Assembly: GCA_017407375.1 (NCBI GenBank)
Contig: JAFQWT010000219.1
Location: 1-6,915 of the forward strand
Direction: 5' to 3'
Source of the DNA: Clostridia bacterium
GTDB taxonomy: Bacteria > Bacillota > Clostridia > Oscillospirales > CAG-272
Length of the DNA: 6,915 nt
The translations under genes were made by a program, and so were the position numbers. Below the pieces are notes generated by a model, which saw nothing but the letters and a program-made list of their open reading frames with translations, did no database searches and had not been told where the DNA came from. Every line of letters begins with the position of its first letter. Within the stretch, counting starts at the first letter, position 1. Positions 1 through 5,756 of this stretch are shown here, piece after piece.

Positions 1-32
1 CGGGGTGCGAAGAGAGGGGGAGAAAGCGGCGG
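1..32 (+). repeat. Direct repeat, copy 1 (32 bp)
   Basis: Positions 1-32 are identical to 115-146 (period 114). The copy starts at the window edge, so it may extend further left. It begins CGGGGTGCGAAGAGAG and continues as a purine run followed by GCGGCGG. After base 32 the two copies diverge. Confidence 0.9.
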
Positions 33-76
33 CGCGCAGGGGGGGAGACAGAGGGTGACGGTGGTGGCGCAAAGGA

Positions 77-119
77 GGGGGCGCAGGGGGGGAGCGCGGG
101 GGGCGCGGGAGAGGCGGGG
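77..119 (+). other. Candidate G-quadruplex motif 1
   Basis: Five G-tracts of 5, 7, 6, 3 and 4 bases (77-81, 86-92, 98-103, 107-109, 116-119) are separated by loops of 4, 5, 3 and 6 bases. This fits the usual pattern of four or more G-tracts of at least three with loops of one to seven. The sequence match is direct. Folding in the cell is inference. Confidence 0.6.
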
Positions 120-146
120 TGCGAAGAGAGGGGGAGAAAGCGGCGG
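115..146 (+). repeat. Direct repeat, copy 2 (32 bp)
   Basis: This is an exact copy of positions 1-32. A second, shorter match links 34-47 and 81-94 (14 bases, beginning GCGCA and followed by seven G), so the region as a whole looks built from partly duplicated G-rich units. Confidence 0.9.
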
Positions 147-173
147 GCGCGGGGGTGGCAGGGAGCGGGCGGG
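145..173 (+). other. Candidate G-quadruplex motif 2
   Basis: Five G-tracts (145-147, 151-155, 161-163, 167-169, 171-173) have loops of 3, 5, 3 and 1 bases. The motif ends about 64 bases upstream of the -35 box of the glucokinase promoter, on the non-template strand. A regulatory role is possible but unsupported. Confidence 0.55.
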
Positions 174-236
174 CGCCATCCTTGAAAAAAGGGGCCAAAA
201 GAAGCGAGGTCGGGGCAAAAAGGGGGGCGGTCTACC

Positions 237-265
237 TTGACAAGCGACGACCGCGGCGGTATAAT
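237..265 (+). promoter_or_regulatory. Consensus sigma-A promoter of the glucokinase gene
   Basis: TTGACA at 237-242 and TATAAT at 260-265 match both consensus hexamers exactly and are separated by the optimal 17 bases. Transcription should begin near 272, giving a leader of about 50 nt before the GTG start at 321. The spacer is GC-rich and contains the palindrome CCGCGG. I see no clear operator and no convincing riboswitch in the short leader. Such a perfect match predicts strong constitutive expression unless a repressor acts on it. Confidence 0.88.
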
Positions 266-320
266 AAAGGGGCGGGCGCGCCTTATGCGCTCTCATTAAG
301 AAACTGTAAGGAGAACAGCC

Positions 321-1292
321 GTGAGCTATACGATCGGAGTGGACCTTGGCGGCACCAACATTGCCGCAGGGCTTGTCGACACGGAGGGGCACATCGTCCG
401 AAAGGGGAGCGTGCCCACCCGCCCCGAGCGCGGGGGCGACGCCATCATGGAGGACATGGCCGCGCTGTGCCGCCGCCTTTGCAACGAGGCGGGCGTGGCG
501 CTTGCCGACGTTGCGTCGGTGGGGGTGGCCAGCCCCGGGACGATCCTCTATGACGAGGGGGCCGTGGAGCGCTCGGATAATCTCGGCTTTTACCGCTTCC
601 CTATCGTGGCGAAGCTCCGCGCTCTTTTGCCCGGAATGACGGTATATCTTGAAAACGATGCCAACGCCGCCGCCTGGGCGGAGGCGGTCGCGGGGGCGGC
701 CAAGGGGACACGCCACTCGGTCATGATCACCCTGGGAACGGGGCTTGGCGGGGGCGTGATCCTGGACGGCAGGATCTACACGGGCCATAACGGAGCCGCA
801 GCCGAGCTTGGCCACGTGCTCCTTAAGCGGGGCGGGCGGCTTTGCCCCTGCGGGCGCCGCGGCTGTTTTGAGGCCTACTGCTCTGCCACGGGGCTCATCC
901 GCTCCACCGAGGCGATGCTGGAGGAGTGCCGCCGCCTGCATTACGGCACCCTGATGACCGAGGAGGTCGAGCGCTACGGCAGGGTGAACGCGCGCGTTGC
1001 CTTCAATGCGATGAAGCGCGGTGACGCCTTTGCCAAGCGCGTGGTGGACACCTACCGCGAGGACCTTGCCGACGGCATCATCGATCTTATCAACATCTTC
1101 CAGCCCGAGGTGCTTTCGGTGGGGGGCGGCATCTGCAACGAGAGAGAGCATCTGCTCACGCCCGAGATCCTGCAAAAGATCGACCGCGAGCAGTTCACGC
1201 GGGATGCCGAAAAAAAGACCGTGATCCGCATTGCCGAGCTTGGCAACGATGCCGGCATCATCGGTGCGGCGATGCTGGGGAAAACGCTTTAA
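321..1292 (+). CDS. glcK: ROK-family glucokinase
   Basis: This is a cytoplasmic sugar kinase, most likely phosphorylating glucose with ATP to glucose 6-phosphate for glycolysis. The product is 323 residues, the usual length for Bacillota glucokinases. Visible motifs: the N-terminal phosphate loop DLGGTN (8-13), the catalytic Asp113 in ENDANAAA, a second nucleotide-binding loop LGTGLGGG (138-145), ELGH with zinc ligand His165, and the ROK signature CPCGRRGCFE (175-184) with zinc ligands Cys175, Cys177 and Cys182 and sugar-contacting Glu184. The C-terminal LGNDAGIIGAA motif is also typical. There is no N-terminal helix-turn-helix, which argues against a NagC/XylR-type repressor. The GTG start is supported by AAGGAG at 308-313, seven bases upstream. 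It stands alone as a monocistronic unit between a consensus promoter and two terminators. Other ROK sugars (N-acetylmannosamine, fructose, allose) cannot be fully excluded. Confidence 0.92.
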   Translation: MSYTIGVDLGGTNIAAGLVDTEGHIVRKGSVPTRPERGGDAIMEDMAALCRRLCNEAGVALADVASVGVASPGTILYDEGAVERSDNLGFYRFPIVAKLRALLPGMTVYLENDANAAAWAEAVAGAAKGTRHSVMITLGTGLGGGVILDGRIYTGHNGAAAELGHVLLKRGGRLCPCGRRGCFEAYCSATGLIRSTEAMLEECRRLHYGTLMTEEVERYGRVNARVAFNAMKRGDAFAKRVVDTYREDLADGIIDLINIFQPEVLSVGGGICNEREHLLTPEILQKIDREQFTRDAEKKTVIRIAELGNDAGIIGAAMLGKTL

Positions 1293-1299
1293 GAAAACA

Positions 1300-1330
1300 G
1301 AAGGGGAGGCGCCCACGCCTCCCTTTTCTT
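1300..1330 (+). terminator. Rho-independent terminator of the glucokinase gene
   Basis: An 8-bp GC stem, GGGAGGCG (1304-1311) with CGCCTCCC (1316-1323), closes on the loop CCCA. It is extended by A-T and G-T pairs and followed by TTTTCTT. It lies 11 bases after the glucokinase stop codon. Confidence 0.88.
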
Positions 1331-1332
1331 AT

Positions 1333-1362
1333 ACAAAACACGCCCCGAGGGGCGTTTTTTGT
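1333..1362. terminator. Second, probably bidirectional terminator
   Basis: CGCCCC / GGGGCG arms (1341-1346 and 1349-1354) form a tight hairpin, with flanking ACAAAA and TTTTGT arms extending the stem. On the plus strand it is followed by six T. On the minus strand the tail reads GTTTTGT. It therefore can back up the glucokinase terminator and also end the converging ABC-transporter operon, whose last stop codon is at 1401. Confidence 0.8.
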
Positions 1363-1400
1363 AAAGAATACGTTGCATTATGCAGAGATGGGCGGGGGCG

Positions 1401-3398
1401 TTACTCGTTTTCTTCGCCAAGCCCGATGTCCTCGTCGGGCAGGGGGTGAGGTGCCTCGCGGCGGTCGGGCGGCGGGGAGTTCTCCACGTAGTTGCGCGCC
1501 TGCACCGTAAAGAGCTCATGGTAGCGCTCCTTTTTAGCCATCAGCTCGGCGTGGGTGCCGCACTCGATAAGGCGCCCTCCCTCAAGAACGGCGATCACCT
1601 TGGCTGAGGTGGCGCCGGAGAGGCGGTGGGAAACGAGAATGGTGATCTTATCGTCGCCCTCACCCGCAAAGCGGTCAAAGACCGCGGCCTCCGCCAAGGG
1701 ATCGAGCGAGGCGGTGGGCTCATCAAGGATGAGAATGGCCGAGCGCTTGTAGAAGGCGCGGGCAATGGCCAGCTTTTGCCACTGTCCGCCCGAAAGCTCC
1801 GCGCCGTCCTCCTCAAAGAAGCGCTGAAGGGGGGTATCGTAGCCGAGGGGCAGCTCACGGACGTAATCGTCAGCACCGCTGTTTTTGGCGGCGGTCTCGA
1901 CCTCCCCCTCCGCGGGGTCACGGCCAACGTCACCAAAGGTGACGTTTTCACGGGCGGTGACGGCATAGCGGCCAAAGTCCTGGAAGATCACGCCGAAGAG
2001 ATCGTAAAGAGCGGCGACATCATACTCGCGCAGATCGTGCCCGTCAAGCAGGATCACGCCCTCGGTAGGGTCGTAAAGGCGGGTAAGGAGCTTGATGAGG
2101 GTGGTCTTCCCTGCTCCGTTGAGGCCAACCAGCACCATGGTCTCCCCCGTGCGGAGGGTAAAGCTGACGTCCGAGATGACGTTGCCGCGCCCGCCGGGGT
2201 AGGCAAAGCTGACGTGGGAGAACTCAATGGTGTGCGGCCCCTCCGACGGACGGCGGGGCGGGGTGACCGAGGGGACGATGGCGGGGCGCTCCCGCATGAA
2301 GACCATCATATTGTCGATAAAGAGCGTGCCCTCGTAGATCGAGGCCACCGAGGCGATGACCGTACCGACGGCCGCCGTGATCGAGGCAAGGGCGCCCGAA
2401 TAGAGCGACCAGTCACCGATCTCCCCGCTGCCGCTGACCACGCCGTAAACGACGTAGACGAGGAGCAGCGCGCTCCCCGCAAGAGAAACGAGGGCCGCCG
2501 CCATCTGCCAAAAGGTCTCACGGAGCGAGAGCGAGCGGATGCCGCGGAAGTAGATGCGGAAGGCGTGGCGGTAACGGTCGATGAAGGTATCGGAAAGGCC
2601 CATGATGCGGACCTCCTTGGCCTTATCCTTATCGACGAGCTGGTTCGAGAAATACTGCATCTGGCGGCGCTCCTTGGAGCGGTGGCGCATATAGAAGAAG
2701 CTCTTGTTGCGGTAGACGCAGTTGACAACGGCGGTGGGCATGGCGACCACCACGATGAAAAGGGGAGCCAGGGGGTGGAGCGAGCCGATGATCAGCACAA
2801 AGCTGACGGCGCTGATGACGGCCGAGACAAGATCGAAGGTGGCGCGCAGGATCATCAGGGGGCGCATGCCCGCCTCACGGTTGGCGTTCTCCAGCTTCTC
2901 GTAGAACTCGGGGCGGTCAAACGAGGACATATCCACGCTGCGCGCCTGCGTCATGATCTTTTCCTTGATGTGGTTGGCGCACAGCTCACCCGCGAGGTTG
3001 TTGGTGAGGGTGGAAAGGCGGGAGATAAGGCGCGATGCGAACTGGTAAAGGAACTGGAAAAGGATCAGGAAGGTGACGGCGCGGAAGCGGCCGAGCAGCT
3101 CCTCCCTCACAAAGTCGGCAAAGCTGCCCGAGGCAAAGCCACCGTCCAGCATATCCGCCACGGCGTTGAGAAGGTCACGCGTGATCCAGGCACCGAGGAC
3201 GGGGAGCACACCGCCAAGCAGGCAGAAGATCCCCATCAGGAGCAGCATCCACGGCTGGGCCTCGTACACGAGGCGAACGATGTAAAAAAGGTGCGAGAGG
3301 AAGGAGCGCACCATACGGACGATCCACCGAGGATAATCGCGAAGGCGCGTGGGGCGGGGCGGCCCCTGAGGGCGCCGCGGGGGCATGGGTGGTGGCAT
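1401..3398 (-). CDS. ABC exporter, fused permease and ATPase (half-transporter)
   Basis: This is a 665-residue membrane export protein that should work as a dimer. About six hydrophobic segments are seen near residues 50-71, 107-122, 185-206, 209-228, 298-322 and 334-354. The nucleotide-binding domain from about 390 has Walker A GLNGAGKTT (425-433), Q-loop Gln473, signature LSGGQ (535-539), Walker B ILILDE (555-560) and switch His591, so all catalytic parts are intact. The extended signature LSGGQWQKLAIARAF resembles lantibiotic-type exporters such as NisT/SpaT and related Clostridia exporters, but there is no C39 peptidase domain and no precursor peptide nearby, so the substrate is unknown. 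The N-terminus (1-24) is a Pro/Arg-rich extension and the last 25 residues are an acidic Pro-rich tail. ATG at 3398 is chosen because AAAGGAG (3414-3408) lies nine bases upstream. It overlaps the upstream stop by one base (TAATG), which suggests translational coupling. Confidence 0.9.
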   Translation of the reverse strand: MPPPMPPRRPQGPPRPTRLRDYPRWIVRMVRSFLSHLFYIVRLVYEAQPWMLLLMGIFCLLGGVLPVLGAWITRDLLNAVADMLDGGFASGSFADFVREELLGRFRAVTFLILFQFLYQFASRLISRLSTLTNNLAGELCANHIKEKIMTQARSVDMSSFDRPEFYEKLENANREAGMRPLMILRATFDLVSAVISAVSFVLIIGSLHPLAPLFIVVVAMPTAVVNCVYRNKSFFYMRHRSKERRQMQYFSNQLVDKDKAKEVRIMGLSDTFIDRYRHAFRIYFRGIRSLSLRETFWQMAAALVSLAGSALLLVYVVYGVVSGSGEIGDWSLYSGALASITAAVGTVIASVASIYEGTLFIDNMMVFMRERPAIVPSVTPPRRPSEGPHTIEFSHVSFAYPGGRGNVISDVSFTLRTGETMVLVGLNGAGKTTLIKLLTRLYDPTEGVILLDGHDLREYDVAALYDLFGVIFQDFGRYAVTARENVTFGDVGRDPAEGEVETAAKNSGADDYVRELPLGYDTPLQRFFEEDGAELSGGQWQKLAIARAFYKRSAILILDEPTASLDPLAEAAVFDRFAGEGDDKITILVSHRLSGATSAKVIAVLEGGRLIECGTHAELMAKKERYHELFTVQARNYVENSPPPDRREAPHPLPDEDIGLGEENE

Positions 3399-4228
3399 TA
3401 AGGATCACTCCTTTCGGTATTCCCCTCCGCAAGCAGGCGGCGGGCAAGCGTTAGCGAGGCGTTCATTTTTTCGGGCATGAGGGTCCCGTCAGGGCGCATA
3501 CAGCCGCATTCCAGCGTGCAGCGGCCGCGGTAGCCCGCCCGAAGCAGGTGGGAGGCGATGGCGGGAATGTCGAGCTTCCCTTCCCCGAGGTGGAGGGTGG
3601 CAAGGCCCGAGAAATCCCCGGGAGTACCGCCGTAATCGTTAAGGTGGACGTGGCGGACGGCACGGAGGAGAGCGGCGTTCTCAGGGGAGAACAGGGCGGT
3701 CTCCTGGCGGTGGTGCGCCGCCATTTTGGTGTCGTAGGTGAAGGATACCGTCGGGTGGGCAGCCAACAGCTCCGAAAAGCGCGTCAGAGGGTCACGCTCC
3801 GCGCAGACCACGTTCTCCACGGTAAGAAGGAGCCCTGCCGCGGCGGCCTTTTCGGCAAAGGTGGCGTAAGCCGCGAGGTTTCTTGAAAACTCACGGTCCG
3901 AGGGCGGGCCGTTCCACAGGTGGAGCACGAGCGTGTCGGCACCGAGGGTGGCGGCGGCCTCAAGGTTCCTCTCAAAGCGGTCGGTGGCATTGGCAAGCTC
4001 GCCGAGGGTAACCAGCTCCCCGATGCGCTTTTCTATATGAAACACGGGAAAGGAAAGCCCCGAGGCGCGGTAATCGCCGAGGATCTCCGAAAGGCGCGGA
4101 TAGAAGGCCTCGTACATCAAAAACTCAAAGGCCTCGGCCTCCAGGCGGTCGGATATGCGAAGGAAGGCGTGGGGGTCGCGCCCGTTGACACGGCCAATGA
4201 AGGCCCCGATCGAGGGTAGGATCTGCAC
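3398..4228 (-). CDS. Sugar phosphate isomerase/epimerase-like TIM-barrel protein
   Basis: This 276-residue product belongs to the xylose-isomerase-like TIM-barrel superfamily (AP endonuclease family 2 fold). Members isomerise or epimerise sugars, keto-sugars or inositols with a divalent metal, and some are endonuclease IV enzymes. Metal- and substrate-site features are spread along the barrel: His103 in VLHLW, Glu138 in VEN, Asp166 in FTYDTKMAAHH, His195 and Asp198 in HVHLND, the LGEGKLD loop (214-220) and Glu240 in TLEC. The length fits the isomerase/epimerase branch. It lacks the full conserved set I would expect for endonuclease IV, so a sugar enzyme is preferred. The substrate is not identifiable. 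The start is a GTG preceded by AAGGGAGGG (4242-4234), with GGAGG six bases away. It begins one base after the stop of the upstream phosphoesterase gene and ends overlapping the ABC transporter start, so it sits in the middle of one operon. Confidence 0.85.
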   Translation of the reverse strand: MQILPSIGAFIGRVNGRDPHAFLRISDRLEAEAFEFLMYEAFYPRLSEILGDYRASGLSFPVFHIEKRIGELVTLGELANATDRFERNLEAAATLGADTLVLHLWNGPPSDREFSRNLAAYATFAEKAAAAGLLLTVENVVCAERDPLTRFSELLAAHPTVSFTYDTKMAAHHRQETALFSPENAALLRAVRHVHLNDYGGTPGDFSGLATLHLGEGKLDIPAIASHLLRAGYRGRCTLECGCMRPDGTLMPEKMNASLTLARRLLAEGNTERSDP

Positions 4229-4229
4229 G

Positions 4230-4748
4230 TCAGCCCTCCCTTCCGACCGAGAAAAGCACCGAGCCGCTCCCGTCCAGCGTCAAAAGGCCGAAGGAGGGAG
4301 CGCCGTCCGCGGGGCGGCCAAGACTGCCGGGGCAAAGGAGCCAGAGGGGGCCGCCCTCCTCCTCGCCGAGGTAGGTCTCGCGCGCCACGTGGGTGTGGCC
4401 GTAAAGGACGACGTCGGCCTCACGGCGGCGGGCCATGGCCACAAGGCCGAGGGGTGAGGACTTGACCGAGGCGGTATGCCCGTGGGAAAGGAGAAGGCGG
4501 TGTCCGCCAAGCGAGACCGTCAGCTCCTCCTCCCGCACGCAGCCGTAGGGGGAGACGGGCGAGTCGCAGTTGCCCCGCACCGCAAGGATGGGGGGGAGCC
4601 CGCCCGCGGCGGCGGCCGCCTCGATCTCGTTAAGTCCGTCCCCGAGAAAAAGGACGGCATCGGCATCGGCGTGGCGGGAAAGAACGCGAAGGAGGGGGGC
4701 GGTCTTACCGTGGGTATCCGAGATGACGAGGAATTTCATGTGGGCCAT
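4230..4748 (-). CDS. YfcE/MJ0936-type metallophosphoesterase
   Basis: This small cytoplasmic calcineurin-like phosphodiesterase has two catalytic metal ions. Numbered from ATG at 4748 it has 172 residues, close to the family norm. The metal-site motifs occur in the expected order: SDTHG (10-14, Asp11 and His13), GDG (36-38, Asp37), GNCD (59-62, Asn60), SHGH (88-91) and GHTH (117-120), followed by CPGS (139-142, where relatives usually have NPGS). Homologues hydrolyse model phosphodiesters, but the physiological substrate is mostly unknown. The reading frame extends upstream to 4814 without support. A strong AAAGGAGGG at 4765-4757 lies nine bases from the ATG at 4748, while the internal ATG at 4739 is too far from it, so 4748 is preferred. 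It is the first gene of the three-gene minus-strand operon. Confidence 0.9.
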   Translation of the reverse strand: MAHMKFLVISDTHGKTAPLLRVLSRHADADAVLFLGDGLNEIEAAAAAGGLPPILAVRGNCDSPVSPYGCVREEELTVSLGGHRLLLSHGHTASVKSSPLGLVAMARRREADVVLYGHTHVARETYLGEEEGGPLWLLCPGSLGRPADGAPSFGLLTLDGSGSVLFSVGREG

Positions 4749-4776
4749 GTCAGGCGCCCTCCTTTCCGCATATACT
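4747..4776 (+). promoter_or_regulatory. Weak candidate sigma-A promoter for the small-gene trio
   Basis: TATACT (4771-4776, five of six consensus bases) lies 18 bases after ATGTCA (4747-4752, four of six). It would start transcription near 4783, just upstream of the Shine-Dalgarno site at 4797. The -35 overlaps the start codon of the diverging phosphoesterase gene, so the two operons would share this narrow region. I found no convincing minus-strand promoter in the same gap and no clear match to a sporulation sigma factor. Confidence 0.35.
4757..4765 (-). promoter_or_regulatory. Ribosome binding site deciding the phosphoesterase start
   Basis: AAAGGAGGG, read on the minus strand, is nearly complementary to the full anti-Shine-Dalgarno sequence. 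Its spacing selects the start that yields MAHMKFLVISDTHG rather than the longer frame or the internal ATG. Confidence 0.8.
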
Positions 4777-4808
4777 GCTAATACATTTCGATAAGCGAGG
4801 TGAAAGCA

Positions 4809-5030
4809 ATGCAATTTGATGCCAAACAGATGTCCGCCCTGCTTAAAAAAAGCGACAGTGAGCTTTGGAGGATCGTCTCCATGGCGGCAAAGGCGGGCGG
4901 CATTTCCCTCCCCGAGGGGCAGCCCTCCGCAGGGGATATGGCCCGCCTGCGCGCCATCTTAGCAGGTAAGAGCGAGAAGGACGTGGGCGAGGCGTTGGAT
5001 ACGCTGCGCCGCGCCCGAGGAGAAAGCTGA
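4809..5030 (+). CDS. Small protein of unknown function, first gene of trio
   Basis: The 73-residue product is probably soluble and helical. It starts MQFDAKQMSALLKKSDSE, continues with an ISLPEGQPSAGDMARLRAIL segment, and ends in a charged helix. There is no signal peptide, cysteine or metal motif. The ATG at 4809 is chosen over the in-frame GTG at 4800 because GAGGTGA (4797-4803) is placed five bases before it and overlaps the GTG. The gene opens a tightly packed plus-strand trio: its stop codon is one base from the next start. From memory, short proteins of this look occur as hypotheticals in Clostridia, but I cannot name a family. The clean start signals and codon-like composition make a real gene much more likely than chance. 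Confidence 0.75.
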   Translation: MQFDAKQMSALLKKSDSELWRIVSMAAKAGGISLPEGQPSAGDMARLRAILAGKSEKDVGEALDTLRRARGES

Positions 5031-5031
5031 G

Positions 5032-5355
5032 ATGGCGGGGGAAACGCCCGACCTTTCGGGCCTTCTCGGTGGACTGCTCTCCCAGCCGCAGGCGCTGGCG
5101 GGACTACGGAATCTTGTCGCAAATCTCGGAGAGGCGGGGGGCCGGGAGGCACCGCCGCCCGAGGGGAGCCGTGAGCAGAGCGAGGCGGCCCTCCCCGTGG
5201 TGGCACCGCCACTCCCGCCAAAGGGAGGACGGCACAGCGAGCGCTCAGCGCTCCTTTGTGCGCTTTCCCCCTACCTGTCACCGCCAAGGCGGCGGGCGCT
5301 GGACGGGGCCGTCCGCATCCTTGAGATCTTAGAGCTGTTTGAGGATAAGAAATGA
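5032..5355 (+). CDS. Small protein of unknown function, second gene of trio
   Basis: The 107-residue product has two parts. Residues 1-33 are a mildly hydrophobic helical segment (SGLLGGLLSQPQALAGLRNL). Residues 34-69 are a linker rich in Gly, Pro and Glu. Residues 71-107 form a likely amphipathic helix pair, with LLCALSPYLSPPRRRALDGA followed by a Leu/Ile-rich helix ending in EDKK. AGGAG at 5018-5022 lies nine bases before the ATG, inside the end of the preceding gene. The stop codon overlaps the Shine-Dalgarno site of the third gene. The C-terminal part looks like the conserved core. No function can be assigned from the sequence. Confidence 0.72.
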   Translation: MAGETPDLSGLLGGLLSQPQALAGLRNLVANLGEAGGREAPPPEGSREQSEAALPVVAPPLPPKGGRHSERSALLCALSPYLSPPRRRALDGAVRILEILELFEDKK

Positions 5356-5364
5356 GGTGATGGC

Positions 5365-5727
5365 ATGTACAGTCGCGATTTTTCCGATAGGGGCGAGGGA
5401 CGGATGCCCCCCGAATACCACGGCACAGCCCTTGGGGGGCGGCACCGTGGGGCGGACGAGGAGCGAGGCCACCGCCCGCCGCCCAAGGAGCCACCTCCGA
5501 AGGAGGCGCCGTGTGACGGGGACGTGGAGCCGCGAGAGGAGGCGGGTGCGCCCGGGTGTGACGAGAGGCCGAAGGGGGCGGGGGCGCCGCTCCTTGGCCG
5601 CTTCCTCCCCGCGGGCGTTGACACGGGGGACCTTTTGCTTTTGGGGCTTGCCATCCTTTTGCTGTCCGACGGGTGCGAGGACGAATTCCTCCCCCTCATC
5701 CTTCTTTTCCTTTTGATCGTGAATTGA
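5365..5727 (+). CDS. Small protein with Leu-rich hydrophobic C-terminus, third gene of trio
   Basis: The 120-residue product has three zones. The N-terminus MYSRDFSDRGEGRMPPEYHG is Tyr- and Arg-rich. The middle (about 25-78) is a charged, Pro/Gly-rich disordered-looking spacer with a PPPKEPPPKEAP repeat. The C-terminus (about 86-120) alternates acidic clusters with Leu-rich stretches: DTGDLLLLGLAILLLSDG, then EDEF and a final hydrophobic run LPLILLFLLIVN. The tail could form one or two short membrane-associated helices or a self-assembling segment. It is not a standard signal peptide. GAGGTGA (5354-5360), which overlaps the previous stop codon, lies four bases before the ATG. From memory, similar N- and C-terminal patterns occur in uncharacterised Clostridia proteins, but this is unverified. 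No known enzyme motif is present. Confidence 0.7.
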   Translation: MYSRDFSDRGEGRMPPEYHGTALGGRHRGADEERGHRPPPKEPPPKEAPCDGDVEPREEAGAPGCDERPKGAGAPLLGRFLPAGVDTGDLLLLGLAILLLSDGCEDEFLPLILLFLLIVN

Positions 5728-5730
5728 AAG

Positions 5731-5756
5731 GTTTTGTTTACAAAACAACGGTTTTG
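5731..5756. terminator. Overlapping hairpins in the convergent gap
   Basis: GTTTTG (5731-5736), CAAAAC (5741-5746) and GTTTTG (5751-5756) are alternating complementary arms, so the middle arm can pair with either neighbour through a 4-base loop. The stems are short and AT-rich and neither is followed by a clean T-run, so an efficient intrinsic terminator is doubtful. The 49-nt gap between the trio and polC nevertheless is where both converging transcripts should end. Confidence 0.35.

Larger units (their letters stand above)
1..236. other. G-rich, purine-rich low-complexity region without a credible gene
   Basis: The plus strand here is extremely rich in G and poor in C and T, with many runs of four to seven G and purine-only stretches (for example 9-26 and 123-140). 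Open frames exist, but their translations are almost only Arg, Gly, Ala and Lys, have no recognisable domain and run straight through the sigma-A promoter, so I treat them as artefacts of composition. The region contains a long direct repeat and two G-quadruplex-type motifs, listed separately. It probably is an intergenic stretch upstream of the glucokinase gene. Its left part lies at the window edge, so a link to an upstream gene cannot be judged. Confidence 0.6.

Noticed and set aside
1..146. CRISPR array
   Set aside because: Only two copies of the repeat are seen, they are 114 bases apart, and there are no regular spacers or cas genes.
55..240. Arg/Gly-rich small open frame in the G-rich region
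   Set aside because: Low-complexity translation, no ribosome binding site of note, and it runs into the -35 box of the promoter.
119..553. 144-codon plus-strand frame overlapping the glucokinase start
   Set aside because: It crosses the promoter and reads the kinase gene out of frame. No coding features.
1401..3398. Bacteriocin export and maturation system
   Set aside because: The exporter lacks a peptidase domain and no precursor peptide, modification or immunity gene is visible, so only the ATPase signature resemblance is left.
1626..3401. 591-codon open frame on the plus strand opposite the ABC transporter
   Set aside because: The minus-strand frame has all ABC motifs. The plus-strand translation is Asp/Gly/Arg/His-rich without domains and is the usual antisense shadow in GC-rich DNA.
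4778..5494. 238-codon minus-strand open frame covering the first two trio genes and the start of the third
   Set aside because: Its product is Pro/Arg/Ala-rich without a motif and it lacks a good ribosome binding site, whereas the plus-strand trio has clean start-stop junctions and three Shine-Dalgarno sites.
5494..5506. CCTCC-GAA-GGAGG palindrome as a terminator or riboregulator
   Set aside because: The stem is only five pairs, lies inside coding sequence and has no T-run. It probably reflects the Pro/Lys/Glu repeat codons.
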